A stretch of 64,000 bases of DNA from Pyrocephalus nanus (Eukaryota > Chordata > Aves > Passeriformes > Tyrannidae): assembly GCA_038380795.1 (NCBI GenBank), contig CM076270.1, positions 20,228,001 to 20,292,000 on the forward strand. The letters run 5' to 3'. Shown here one piece after another: positions 11,788-23,694 of the stretch; within the stretch, counting starts at the first letter, position 1, and every line of letters begins with the position of its first letter. A program made the position numbers and the translations under genes. The notes under the pieces are model-generated. The model saw nothing but the letters and a program-made list of their open reading frames with translations. It did no database searches and was not told the origin of the DNA.

Positions 11788-13434
11788 TTTTCTAAAACTT
11801 CTCATTTTTCTTTTTTAACTTTTCCTTCAAGGTAACATTTCAAATGAAGTTAATTTTGTAAGGAGGGGTGACAGCACAAGATAGGGAGATCATTTTGGAA
11901 CAGTATGAAAAGTAAAGTAGCTTAAATATGTGGATGAATGGTGAAGGAAGAGATATATGAAACAGGAAAGGCAAAAACATATGCTGCAATTATAAATATA
12001 GGCAGAAAGTAGGGATACAAAAAATAAAGAGAATGAAATAGATACAGAAAGCAATGCAGTGGGTGATGCATATCTGCTGTGAGCAGCCTTACATTTGTTG
12101 CATGGTTGGTTTTAGCTGTCTTCCTATGGCTCTGCTGAGATTAACTCTGAAAAATTATTGTTTTCAAAACAGTCGGAAATTGTAATGTCTTTTCTTGATC
12201 TGTACTGTCTATGGCAGTGGGGAGGCAGAGTTGTTTGTTTTCTTTTAACCAGGCTGGACAAAATGGTTTACTGCGCAAGGTAAAAACCCAAGTTTCATTC
12301 TGCTATTCTGCTTTGTTACAGGAAAATTGTTTTTCCAATGCATTTACACATTGTTTTTCCTTTGCCTGTTTAGTGTTTGCTGTCTGCTGCAGAATTCTAA
12401 TATTGCTTATATTTGTCCATGTTCACAGAACTCTGTGTTAAAACTTGGGAGTTCCTTTGTACCTGATAAAGTTAAAATAATTTGTGATTTCAAAGTCATG
12501 TGGAATGCAGCATCGAGGTGTGTGATACTCACTGTAAGAGTCAGATGAAAATTGGGCACTCCCTGTCTTAAGTGTTCTGCAAAAACACTGTGTGGTTTGT
12601 TTTGTGGTCTCCAAATCTCTCTCTCTAGACTGCTATAATTAGACTGCCTTCCAAAATAATAGTTTGAATAGAAATAATGGTTTGGGATCAAGAAAGGCTG
12701 TTCTTTTGAAAGGTTCTCTGTAGTCAGATGTTGAGGGTTAGCACAGAAATAAGGATGCAAACGTGTCCTTTGTTAAAAGTGGTCAGGCATGAGGAGTTTA
12801 GTGGTCTCTTCTGTCCTCATAATCTATAGGTGCATGTGATCAACTTTCCAAGGGTAAATACTTTTCCCAGTTTAAGCATTCTATTTATGAAACAAGGACT
12901 GTTAGCCATTGTCTCTTGGGGTTTCTTAAGTAACAAAATGTGTTGGCCAACTAATACAATCTTTAATTTAAAATTCTACCTTCGAGTCTAGAGGGACTAT
13001 TGTGCATTTTCAGTTGATTAGAAGAGTGAATACAGATTTTCTAAGAAAGTCAATTTAAATCTATGTGATAAATGGGTAATGTGTCCCAAGACCTTTTCAC
13101 TTTCCAAATGGATATGTAATTGTGTCCTTCTGGATATTTTTGCTGCATGTCAACTTTCAAAAACAAAAACAAAAAAAAAACCCCAAAAAATTGAGATCTC
13201 CCTTTCTTCCCCCATTTCCACTCTCAAGAATTGTGGCATCATCTTTTCTTGCATCCCCTGTCAGGTGTCTGAACCCATCACCCTGTTAGTTCTGACAGCC
13301 TGAATGAAGCAGACAATATCTGTCTCCTGGAAACTTATTTTTGGTGAAACCAATCCCCTTTTGGTTAAGAATGATACAAATATAAAAGAGCTGGTAACTT
13401 GGTGGTCTCCTCACATTTATATTGGATAGTTCTT
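11788..13434. other. non-coding stretch, nothing recognised
   Basis: AT-rich sequence. The minus-strand open frame at 12407-12760 (117 codons) has no recognised domain and no convincing splice context. An A-rich stretch with C interruptions at 13159-13190 is a simple low-complexity tract. Confidence 0.55.
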
Positions 13435-13500
13435 AATACAGCTGAAAGTCCCACTGAAGTTAATGGGATGACATAATAGACAACCCAGGGCCTAAAACTT
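13435..13500. mobile_element. possible ancient CR1/L3-type 3'UTR scrap
   Basis: The phrase CCCACTGAAGTTAATGGGAT followed within 30 nt by CCCAGGGCCTAAA resembles the 'cattgaagtcaatggga ... ggatcaggccct' phrasing that recurs in old CR1/L3-like repeats of amniotes. The match is short and diverged, so family and orientation are uncertain. Confidence 0.35.
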
Positions 13501-16500
13501 GCAGAAACTGGTCCCAGTGAGGAGATTCCTAACAGAGCATTGCACAGGATGCTTGTTTTATGGCATCACATCTGACTCTCTGCTGAGGGGGAGCACAAGG
13601 TCTGGGCCAGTCCCGCTCCCCACTGGGGCTGCAGGGCTTTTTTGAGAAAATCCCAGAAAAACACTGCTGAAGGGAACAGCAGCTGAGAACTAGTGCAGCT
13701 AAAAAGCTCTGCCTGGCTTTTGTTCTACATCATCTTAGTGTGACTCTCAATTCCCTCCCAAAGGTGTGGTGGTGACAGAAGTTACCTTAGATTTACTGCA
13801 GTGAGGTCAGCACCAGCATCAGACCTGTTTCCTAATCTGAGTTCAGAGCTGAAAGGGGAAAAGAATAGGGAAATATTTGTGAGTGAATTTTGACTTTTCC
13901 GGCCAGTGATGCTGGCATAGGGACACAGTGCTGAATCAGAATAGGAAATATGAGAAAGGATTGGGAATTCAGGCAGGATTAATTCTGGAGCCCTTCAAGG
14001 CTCCATGGTGGAAAAGCAGCCTGACTAACCTTGCAAATGATGCAATATAAACTTCCTTTGAGAAATTGGTTTGGGGTTCTGAATCTTCTTCTGGGAAGCT
14101 GGTGAAGTGTCAGCAAGCACTGCCAGCTGCTCCACTGTTCTACCTTCCTGGTGATTCTAGCAACACCTGCAGTGACCTGTTCAGCACTGTTGCTCCTGAC
14201 CACAATGTGTGCAACCCAGGGAATCTCCCTGTTTTTCAGAGAGAGTTTTCCTGTTCTCCTCCCTGCTTCCTTAGGCATTTTTTTCCTTCAGAGTAAGCTG
14301 CCCTGCCTGGTGTGGTCAGTGTGCTCAGAATTTGAAAGCAAGCATGATGGGTATGACAAAGGAGGGAAACCAGCACAGATCAAAAGAAACACTACCTGCA
14401 ATTCACCCCAAAACAAAGAGAAATCACTCATCTGAGAGCAGAAGGGTTCATAAGCCTGATTCATTGTATATTTGTGCCTCATAGTTGGTGCCTCTAGTGT
14501 TTGTTGAAATGAAATAGTGTGCTCAAAACATACAGAGACATAGAAGGTTTGAACAGACCTACCAAAAAACAGGCACAGAGACACATTTATGCACATAATG
14601 TGATCACAAGTCTTCTTTACCTGAAAGCAGAAATGAAATTAGACTCCAGGATAGGGAAGAGAACAAAGAAGAAATGACTTTGATCTTTTGAACAATATAA
14701 TAGCAATATAATAGCAAAAAAAAAGAAATTCTCTTCTAGAAGATCCAAACATTTGAGACACAATCTCCCAATATGACAGAGAGGTGGTGGGAAGTTCAAC
14801 TGCACAGGACAGCACAGAGTACCTCTCCCCTTTACCCACCCTCTCCCCAAAGACAGCAGCTAATCCTCCTGGCTTCCACATAGTTACTTCTTGATCCTCC
14901 AATCCACCACCAACACCAGCTGAGACATTCTTTGTCTTTCCTAACCTGTGGCATTTGCAGTTGTGTTTCAAGGAGTGCACTCAGGAGGAGCAATGTAGGG
15001 GGTAATGACACGGATAACTCTGCTTGATATCTTGGGAAGCCACTCTCTGCAAACTGCTTCCTTCCTGCTCCTGGAGGACTGTACTGTTGTATAAATAAAT
15101 TTGTCTCTTTAGTTCTGTGGTTACACTTGAAGAAATGTAAAGACCATAAAATTCAGGTAAAGCTAATGACAGAAATGTCATCACATTCAGCAGCACAGAC
15201 TTAGCTGTAAATAATAATTTACACTGGGTTGGTGGAGAGATTTTGTGTTCCCTTGAGGGGAAGGAAGGGAGAAACACATGAAGATTATGAGTTGAAGCCC
15301 AGTGAGACAAGGCTACCTGTAAAGAACTACCAGGAATGATACTTCTACCAGTTCTCTTCTTGCCTGGGGCAGTAGAGAAGGAGCTGAGTGTGAACAGCAG
15401 AGAGGCAAAGGGGGCAGAGGTAGTGGAGCATCAGGTAACAGAGAGGCTGAAAGATTTTAATGAAAAACTAGATGTGGCTGCTATTGTGAGATGAAATGGG
15501 CTGGATAGAGTTAACCACAGCTGACTAGTTCTGAGTTTATTCCAGTGTAGCTTTTCCAGGAGCAGGCAGGCAGATGTTGGGTTCATCTCTGGCACTGCTC
15601 ACAGCTGGAAATCAGCTCCTCCAAAGATGACCTGGTTAAGAAGCACCTTGTGAAGGAACTTGCAAATAATTTTAAACAAAATGTCAGGTTAGTTGATCCA
15701 TTTATATTTTCATTGCTGCCTGGTGGTACTGCCCTAGGAGACAGATAATGACATTGCCAGTTGGGATGGAAAAAAGGCCTCTGGAATGCTTTAGTAAAAC
15801 AGAATTTTGTTGAAGTAGTTTATTTTGGATCACAAATCTGAGCTATTCATTTCTGTCTCTCCCTCTTGTATGGGGAGAAGAGAGGCCCAGATCTCAAAAT
15901 ATTTCCTGAAGAAATTAAATTGAAATTGATACAAATGCAAAATATTTTGCATAGATAAAACTATGCACTTGAATAAAAATACAGTTACAAGCTCTACTAG
16001 CTGGAGAGCAATTTCATAAAGAGTAGGTTTCTAGCTCTTGAATTTACCATTGGTTTGATGATATGATTCAATTTGAATCTTTATAGGAGCATATTCAGTA
16101 TCATTTAAACATTTTCATTTTTGTTTCTGTTTATAAATTGCTCACATGTACACATTAAATATTCATGGTTAATACTTGCTGGAAAATATTGCTAGGTAAA
16201 TTATTGATGTCTTTAAATAAAATAATATTTTTTTCCATTTTAAAGATTAAATTTTCTCAATATGTGATTTATTTTTGGTCCGGATTTTTTTTTTCTACTG
16301 TTGATTTAATTTTTATTTCTTTATTCATTTTGGTCTGTAACATAAGACTTGTCAGGAAATACTGGATAAGACTGTGATATCCCAAAGGGATTTACAATCA
16401 CCCAGTTTCATTATCTTCGGTGAAATTTTCTTGCTGTGGTCGGGGAGAATTTTACTTCCTGATCACATCCTTTCCTTAAAGATTGGTTTATGTTACACGT

Positions 16501-17036
16501 GAGGCTGGTTTGTATATTTTAAGAAAGGGGGAGGTTAATGGTGAGATGCCATTGAACTTCTCCAACTAATCATATTTTAGGTCCTGAAAAGACCTGTATC
16601 CATTTTAGACATTGATGTTTTAAGCCTAAACGTAGCTGAGACCCTTTCAAGGTTATGGGAGTGTTCAGCTCGATGTTTCCACTGCAAGTGTGAAAGTGCC
16701 AGTTCTGAAACAGCTCAGGATCAGCCTCTGCAACCCTCAGTCCTAGAAAGCAGTGCTTTACCCTGTGATTTCTTCCATTTTATTTAAATAACGGTGACAA
16801 AATTGCCACCCCGCTACGGTAAAAGAAAATATGTCTGAAATTGAAACAAGAAGCGCAGAACACTTCAGGTATTTGAAGGTTTTAAACATTCAAAATAAGA
16901 TTTCATCAAACAGAAAAATTGCTGTGTAAAGTTAAGTCTTGTTCCTGCTATAACTGACAACATAAAAAAAGACTTAAAATCCAGAATAAAGCCATCTCAA
17001 AAACCTGGTGCTATTTGCATTCACTTTCAGCTCCTC
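13501..17036. other. non-coding stretch, nothing recognised
   Basis: Mixed composition, with slightly more GC-rich patches at 13550-13850 and 14080-14300 and AT-rich sequence after 15880. Open frames of 94-113 codons at 13979-15310 overlap each other on both strands, which is typical of chance openings. No repeat family was recognised. Confidence 0.5.
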
Positions 17037-17570
17037 TCAGCAGACCTGCTTAGCTAATCTGGTGGCATCGCTGGTGACACTTATCCATAGGGCGTAAAAT
17101 AGCAGTTTGCCACCCACCTTGAGCAGGTTGTTTTTGAAGTGTTTGAAGGCAAAACAAAAAAGTACCCTGCCATTAGTGGCAAGCTGGAATTTTATATCCA
17201 CTTGTTTTTGACAGTTATAGTTGAAGCTGTCACTATTTTTTTTTTCAGAGCCTTTAAAATGGATCTTTTTACATGTTAACATGAATATATTAAAGTGGAA
17301 AAAAATCCCTGCAGCTTTACTGGGTGCTAGTTGACACATGGAGACCTCGGTATTCAATGCACACACAGAACACATGTGATTAAAATTGCAATTATAGCTC
17401 TGTGCTAAGCATTTGAAAGCATAAATTAAAGGGGATTGGTAATCTTTTATATCCCAAGCATTTCCCATTTCCACACATTCCAGCTCAGGATCTATGTAGT
17501 CTTTAATTGGAGCACTGAAGGAATTGAGGGAGCAAATATTGTACAGCTGTTCTTGTGATGAAAAGCACAA
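17037..17570 (-). other. longest stop-free frame in the window, probably not a gene
   Basis: This minus-strand frame runs 177 codons without a stop, but the first codon is TTG. The first in-frame ATG lies at 17468-17466, leaving 143 codons. The translation has many Cys, Lys, Phe and Asn residues, no recognisable domain, no signal peptide and no repeat. No splice sites or neighbouring exons support it. The underlying DNA, especially 17330-17530, contains ATTAAAATTGCAATTA and CTTTAATTGG motifs and looks more like a conserved non-coding element than a coding exon. With about 6% stop codons per frame in AT-rich DNA, a frame this long is mildly unusual in 64 kb but not decisive. Confidence 0.12.
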
Positions 17571-17665
17571 AATGTTTTAACTTGCAATGCACCAAAATGA
17601 ATAGTTTCCAGATCAGTCTTTTTTTCCCCCTCTTTTTCCAAATGTCCTTTTGTAAATCCAAATGG

Positions 17666-18067
17666 CTAGAAAGCTTCTCATATGAGAAGAAGCTGAGATA
17701 GCTGGAGTGGTTTAGCTTGGAAAAGAAGTCTCAGAGGGGAATCTCACAATTTTTGACAGATACCTGGTGAAAGGATGTGTGAAAGATGGAGCTAAACTGT
17801 TCTCAGTGATGCTCCATGACAAGGTGAGAGTCAACAGGCACAAACCAAAACAGGGAATTCTGTTTGAACATAAAAAAAGCGCCACATTTTTACTGCAGTG
17901 GTGATTAAACATAGGGCAGGTCGGCCAGGAAGGTTGTGGAGTGTCCATTCTTGGAGGTATTCAAAACACAACTGGCCAAGGTGTTGGGAAGCTTGGTGCA
18001 GCTGACCCTGCTCGAGCAAGATGGTTTCTGAAAGTCTCTTCCAAACTCCACTATTCTGTGATTCTGG
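17666..18067 (+). mobile_element. CR1 LINE 3' end, plus strand
   Basis: About 400 nt read in CR1 sense orientation. In order there are 'gagctgagagagctgg...tttagcctgg', 'ggaatctca', 'ttctcagtgatgct', 'agtcaacaggcacaaac', 'cagggaattctgtttgaac', 'gaaggttgtggagtgtccat', 'cttggaggtattcaaaaca' and 'ctgaccctgctcgagcaag'. The copy ends with CTATTCTGTGATTCTGG, the CR1 terminal octamers. It is 5'-truncated and non-coding. A 16-nt palindrome at 17674-17689 belongs to the element. Visible substitutions indicate an old copy. Confidence 0.93.
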
Positions 18068-20578
18068 AAAATTAGAGCAGGGTACCCAGGTTCTGTAGGT
18101 AGCTTTGAAAATTGTCAGCATGGTTTTTTTATATGGGACTATAGAGCATGTCCTGAGCCATCAGATTTACTAAGCTTGTCACTAACACAGATTGTATCAG
18201 GAAATTCTATTTCTAAAACCGTATCATGTCCTCCGTTTCATAACACATTTTTTTTTACAGAGATGGAGGCCACACATCCAGCGTGTTCACCCCAGTGAAC
18301 TCCTGCTGGGTTTGTGTTTTCTTGAATTTCCACGTGTGAGAGTCAGCTGAATCACGTTCCCTTACTGGGCAGTGGAGGAGCAGTAAAGGGTGGGCTGGCT
18401 GTTTGCCTTGTGCTGGTTGCTATAAACTGGATTAAGTGGACTACTCAGGAATGATAAGGAGTCTGTTTTTCTCAGGAACCACAGAGGAGTGAGGAAAACA
18501 GCCAAAATGAAAGACCAGGGTTTTGCTGAGAACATCAGTGAGATAGACCCATAGTTGGAATAGTCTTGGGTTTAGAGGATTTTAGTGGGGGTTGTGCACA
18601 GGCTACTGTCACCCTAGGAGTCTCTGAAAGGAATGGGACATATTACTCCAGGAGTGAAGCCTTTTCAAACATTTCTATTTTCTCTAGAAATTTGTTCTAA
18701 CTTGTGTTCAAGAAAGTTTTGCCTTCAAACTCAAAAGTCTTTCCGGTTCTGTAACTTGAATAAAAAGGTGGAGAAGGCATCTGATATAGCACACATGAAA
18801 GTCCTAAAGTTCTTTTGAACCACAGAGTCTTGCCTAAGTTCACATCTTAGCCCACATCAATGCACTGACTAAGTAGCTCTTGATTCTTACTGTTCCTTTC
18901 TCCTTTTCTTTATCATGTAACCAAATAAGCCAGACATTGATGTCCTTTTGTTGTGCCCAGTTTGTGTGCAGAGCATGGAATGGATGTGCATGGTACACAG
19001 GGGGAATCCTGGTGTGTAACTGCCAGAAAGTGTGAGCCAGAGCACACCGAGAAAGGTTATCTTTTTTAAAACCTGTCTGAAATGAGGTGTGTCAATACTC
19101 TAAAGAGCAACTTCAGCAACCAAAAAGTGCTTAAACCTTCACCTTAACTTTAGATAAAGAACATTTTTTAATTCTTGTTTTCAGTGGCTGTCTTCAAACA
19201 AATCAAATAAATTTTGATGCAACTCTGCTTTAGCAAAGCCTAAGGAAAGCTAATTTACTTAACTCTTTCATTGTAACCTGGTGCTGATGGCTCTGTTGCA
19301 TTTGAGTGGGATTGCCAAATGTCAGCTTGTTCTGAGGTCAGTGAATCTTCTATATGCTTTGCAAGCACTGTCTGTTATTTCTGTGGCTTTTGGAAAACAG
19401 CTGTGCCCTTTATTTTGTGTTTCTACTTGTTCAGCAGCTGTGACGTGGATCTTTCCAATTTTCTGTTTCCAGTGACGTTCTGACACTGTGTTCATTTTAC
19501 TTGTCTCGGTAATGACTTTGCAGTACTGCGATGTTATTTGGCAACAAAGGTAATTGAAAAGTGGTTTTCATGATAATACCATGCTTTCTAATTTCCTTTG
19601 GTTATCATGTGAAATCTATTAAATACAGTGGAAAGAGAAGTCCTCACTCTTGCTGACCATTATAACCTGAGGTCTGAAAGCTGGCCTGAGAAGACTGCAC
19701 TGCTGTCCAATAATTAAATGGCAAGATTACAGCTCTCTCTGATATATAATTTTTTTTGTCTTACATACAATGGACTATAGAATTTTTATGGGAGCATTTA
19801 TGAGATTTCCTAATAAACTTGCAACACCTGCTCAGTTGCTGCATTTATGATTCTTCATTTTTCACAGTCAACTTTATAATTCATCCTTACAGAGATAATT
19901 TCTGAACACATGTGCAATCACCACTGTTTACTGGGTTTTTTTAAATCCTTCTCATTTTTCTTTTTTTTGTTTGCTCTCAACATTTATCTCCTTACTATTA
20001 TATACAGTTAAATTTGCTTAAATACAAGCATAGTCCAAAAATAGGCCAGTTTAAGAATCATTTTCTGCATAGCAGTTTCAGGGTTTAGCCACAAAGTTGA
20101 ATGACTATACAGTTCATGTCAGGGTTATATATCAAGATATCTTTTTTAAACTAGGATATAAAAGTGTAAAGAAATTAAATTTTCTCCCATGAAAGAGACA
20201 TGCTAAAATGTCCTTACTATCAATTTACAAAGTGAAAGATTTTAATGGGAAGGAATCATGAGTTCGTGCAGATTCTATCTTGCATTTTGGAAGACGGCAT
20301 AAATAAATATATTATCTGTTTTGCATACATTTATGGGAGCAATAAATACCTGATAAACCTCTCATTTCTTTTAGTAGACTTTTCCAGGAGCATATACAAT
20401 AATGCAGTCCTTAGGGGAAACTGCATCATGCAGAGGGAGAGAGTGGTTAGAGAACAGCAAGATGGTGTGTGTGGGGAAAGAGAAAGTAGCTATTCTTTGA
20501 AAGAAATGTTATGTGATTCATTTCCCCACTGTCATTTTCATATTGTTGTTTAGCATATGGGAAGGGGGTAAGTTTAGT
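18068..20578. other. non-coding stretch, nothing recognised
   Basis: Single-copy-looking DNA becoming AT-rich after 19500. Stop-free frames stay below about 105 codons and show no domain. No transposable element was recognised. Confidence 0.55.
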
Positions 20579-20710
20579 TGAACTGTTTCATCCAGCATTA
20601 ATTTTTATCCATAAATTCCCGACTTTAAAATGTCACATCTGCTCCCAAAGTTATCCCTGAGATCTGTGTAACTGGAGATAAATGCTTTTGGAGTTATAAA
20701 GAATAACTGA
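20579..20710. repeat. diverged copy A of an unidentified dispersed repeat
   Basis: The segment aligns with 23329-23455. Shared blocks in the same order are AACTnTTTCAT, ATTAATT, TATCCATAAATT, TTAAAATGTCA, then more weakly GAGA..TGTAA, CTTTTnGA and AAAGA.AA. The first ~58 nt are clearly homologous. Beyond that the match decays with small gaps. I do not recognise the family. The minus-strand open frame that ends here and the one that ends in copy B both finish with an IYG-stop, simply because they share this sequence. Confidence 0.6.
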
Positions 20711-21899
20711 GTGCTTATTTCTTGATAACTACTGACTGTAAGAACATGATAAGTAGTGACACTACTGGATGTGGAGAAAGATGTTTGTGTGGGAGGGGTT
20801 TGGAATGAATCAACCTGGAGAACTGGGGAGTGCTGTGCAGTGCCAACTGGATCAGGGGGGTATCCATGGGAATTGTGTGTCTGGGCCTTGAAACAGAAAC
20901 AAGGACCAAACAGATGGTAATGAACTTGTGTTGCCTGGTGCTGGTTAAGTTTTTCCATGCTGTCTAGCAGGGGAACTTGCTGGTTATATGTATGGATGTA
21001 GGTTTTGTTTTCCTGTTCTATATTATTGACTTTCAACACTGTATTTCGTTTCTTTTGAGCACGCTATGTTGTGGCTCTTTAAATATTTGAAGCTGGAGAC
21101 CTCCTACAGGGTGAATTTCTAAATTAACTTTGTGTAATAGTGCCGAAATCTGTGTTTCCTCTTTGGGAGCTTATCTGGGAAGGGCTTCTCCAAAAGAGAA
21201 TCTCCCAAATGTAGGTTAGTGTGTTAGAGCATGTGGGCATCTGTAGCATCTACAGTCCCAACAAGAATCTTCCTGCACAATGTAGGAGCAGAGGCAGCTG
21301 GAAAATGATTCCATATATTCCTCCAGGAATCTGCAACTAAACTAATGATGTCTCATTACAAAAATGTTCTACTAAAAATGTTATCCTCACAATAGACATG
21401 CAAATTATATCAGGCATTCTTTTTGTTGTACTTGAGCCTGCCTCTGTATGACTTAGACAGGACAGAATAAATATTACCTGAATGATAAACACTTGAGAGC
21501 TTCCTCATTCCAGTGTTCTCAATATCAGTAAAGTACAAAACTTTGTCTTAGGAATGACAAATTCTTTTGATACCCAACACTAGAGTTGACCTGAGTAAGA
21601 CATTTTATCTTTCCATGTGGATTGATACAAAGTTAGGAAATCATTCACCTGCATGCCATTTGGACTGACTGTCAATATATTTGACCAATCATTGTGGAAA
21701 AGACCAGACTGGGTCCTTGTTTGGCTAATTAAGTAAATTTTAAAGCTAACTCTGGCTACTGTGTGGTCTCTTGTTAATAGTTCTGCCTCTGCCATATTGA
21801 AATTGGTATGGGGAAATTGTGTCTGGATTTTAGATGTGGAGTTTAGGCATGGTTTGAGAATTCATGTGTGCCTACTGAGACCATCAAAAACAACTGCCA
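20711..21899. other. non-coding stretch, nothing recognised
   Basis: It contains most of a 144-codon minus-strand frame (20605-21039) that opens at GTG rather than ATG and carries no recognisable domain; it ends in the diverged repeat A. No other feature is supported. Confidence 0.5.
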
Positions 21900-22191
21900 C
21901 AGAATTATAGAATGGTTTGAGTCGGAAGGGACCTTAAAAATCAGTTCCCATCCCCCTGCTGTGGGCAGGGACACCTTCCACTAGATCCAAGTTGCTCAAA
22001 GCCTCACCTAGCTTGGCCTTGGACATTTCCAGGGATGGGTCTCACCAGCCTCACAATGGGGAATTTCTTCCTTATATCTAATCTAAACCTACTCTCTTTC
22101 AGTTTAAAGCCACTCCCCCTTGTCCTGTTACTAGATGCCTTTGTCAAAAGTCCCTCCCCAGCTCTCTTGGAGCCCCTTTTAGGTACTGGAA
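21900..22191 (-). mobile_element. CR1 LINE 3' end, minus strand
   Basis: On the plus strand it starts AGAATTATAGAATGGTTTGA and continues through 'ggaagggaccttaaaaatca', 'cccctgctgtgggcaggga', 'caccttccactagatcca', 'gttgctcaaagcc', 'atttcttccttatatctaat', 'ctctttcagtttaaagccac', 'cccccttgtcctgttacta' and 'cttttaggtactgg'. This is the reverse complement of an avian CR1 3' end. It is truncated at its 5' end (right-hand side) and has no coding remnant. Small internal deletions and substitutions are visible. Confidence 0.95.
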
Positions 22192-23328
22192 CCTTAAACA
22201 CTTTTCAAATGCCATTTTAAAAGTCAGTGTAAACAAAGCTCTTTCTTCCTTCTGTCATTAACACTGATGTTAATGAAGGAGCTGTTAGAAAAAGGGCACT
22301 GCAGTATGATCATCAAAGCTCTGCATGACATGTTTATTAACAAAGTGATATTTTATTAATGTTTCTCAACTTCAGCCTGTTGTGATTTTCTACACTTTTT
22401 AATTTTCTTTTGTGTACTGTGATTTTGATTACTTTTCAGAATAGCTCTTGTACCCCAAGAATCAAGAATGTACTGAGTTTGGTTTAAGAGGACGGTGTCT
22501 TAGAAACAGGTTTTCATGTAATAGCTGCAGTTTGGGTAGGGTTTATTTCCACACTATTTCAGTGGTTCAAGGACATCAGAACTTCCTGCCAGTGGTTTCT
22601 CTCGTGGGTGACCTGAGATGTCAGTTTGATTCTTTTCATGCAGGCAGAACCAGACTTTGGTAGAAAAGCCAAGCACCAGAGCTGCTGTTAAACTGAAAGT
22701 GGGCATGCAAGAAGAGGGATGGGTATTTGTACAGTTGCAAAGGAGATCAATGCACTGCTTTGCAAAATAGATCGCAAAAATTCATAAGTATCTTACAGTT
22801 ACAAATTAAAAGTAGTTATTTTAAAATGGTCTGGGTGCCTGCTTGCCCTTCCCACCGATGTTTTGCATTTAGATCACCAAGTTTGTTTATTATTCCCCAT
22901 TGGGGCAATATTCTGTTTTCAACAAATAACTTGGATATTTAAAGAAACAAAACTATCAAAAAAACTGACACAGACAAAGGTGTTTAGGTTGCAGGTCTCA
23001 AGAAATGTCTACATGTAGTCTTCCCTCAGAAAGAAAATGCAGGAAGAGGCACCTACTTACCTTCACCATCAGTTTGAGTGAACTCAGCCTACAGGCAACT
23101 TAATCCAAATTCACCCAACCCAAAACCTATGGCAAGTACTGCCAAAAGCTCACTGAAGCCCAAAGACAGATCATTTCTCTTTGTAAATACTTCTATACAG
23201 AAATGCAAAAATAAGGGGGAAAGCATCTTATTCTCAGTTTTAACAAAATATTTAGTCGTGGAATAAATTATGTGCAAAACGTTGTGTTTTGGAGGAAGTG
23301 GAAAACGTTGAGTAGATTTAATTTTGCT
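22192..23328. other. non-coding stretch, nothing recognised
   Basis: AT-rich unique-looking DNA. Open frames of 61-71 codons show no recognisable composition, and no repeat family is apparent. Confidence 0.55.
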
Positions 23329-23455
23329 GCAACTATTTCATACATTAATTGCTATCCATAAATTTCCAACCTTAAAATGTCAGAATTACTCAAGAAAGCA
23401 TTAGCGAGACCAATGTAATTTAAGGTGATTACCTTTTTGAACTGTGCAAAGATAA
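23329..23455. repeat. diverged copy B of an unidentified dispersed repeat
   Basis: The counterpart of 20579-20710 in the same orientation, about 2.75 kb away. The core (23329-23384) reads AACTATTTCAT, ATTAATT, TATCCATAAATT, TTAAAATGTCA. The copies differ enough to imply an old repeat rather than a recent duplication. A probable ancient CR1/L3 scrap lies 175 nt further on, so B may be part of a larger ancient element. Confidence 0.6.
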
Positions 23456-23629
23456 TTAACCCCAGGAAGAAGCAATGTTTTTGTTGCTTATGTGTACAAA
23501 TCCTGGTGATATCCATGTTATAACTTTTTATAATTTGTTCTTGTACTGCTGTGTTTATAGAAATATATTGATTTGTGAGATTTGTTTTACTGTGTTGGAT
23601 GAATGTGTAATGAAAGAACAATTTTAGGC

Positions 23630-23694
23630 ATGATTCAAACCCTCCTAAAATCAATGCAGATCTCTGTATTGACTTCAGTGGGCTTTGAATCATC
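23630..23694. mobile_element. probable ancient CR1/L3-type 3'UTR scrap
   Basis: CTAAAATCAATGCAGATCTC followed by GTATTGACTTCAGTGGGCTT and TGAATCAT closely follows the 'cattgacttcagtgggctttggatca' phrase typical of old amniote CR1/L3 3' untranslated regions. Only about 65 nt are recognisable. Orientation relative to the parent LINE is uncertain. Confidence 0.5.

Noticed and set aside
12211..12281. Short possible plus exon between GGCAG and AAG|GTAAAA
   Set aside because: The acceptor lacks a good pyrimidine tract, the donor is weak, and the peptide is too short to judge.
17674..17689. 16-nt palindrome CTTCTCATATGAGAAG
   Set aside because: It lies within the CR1 copy where the consensus is already nearly symmetric, so it needs no separate explanation.
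20605..21039. 144-codon minus-strand open frame
   Set aside because: It opens at GTG, has no recognisable domain or splice context, and ends inside a diverged repeat.
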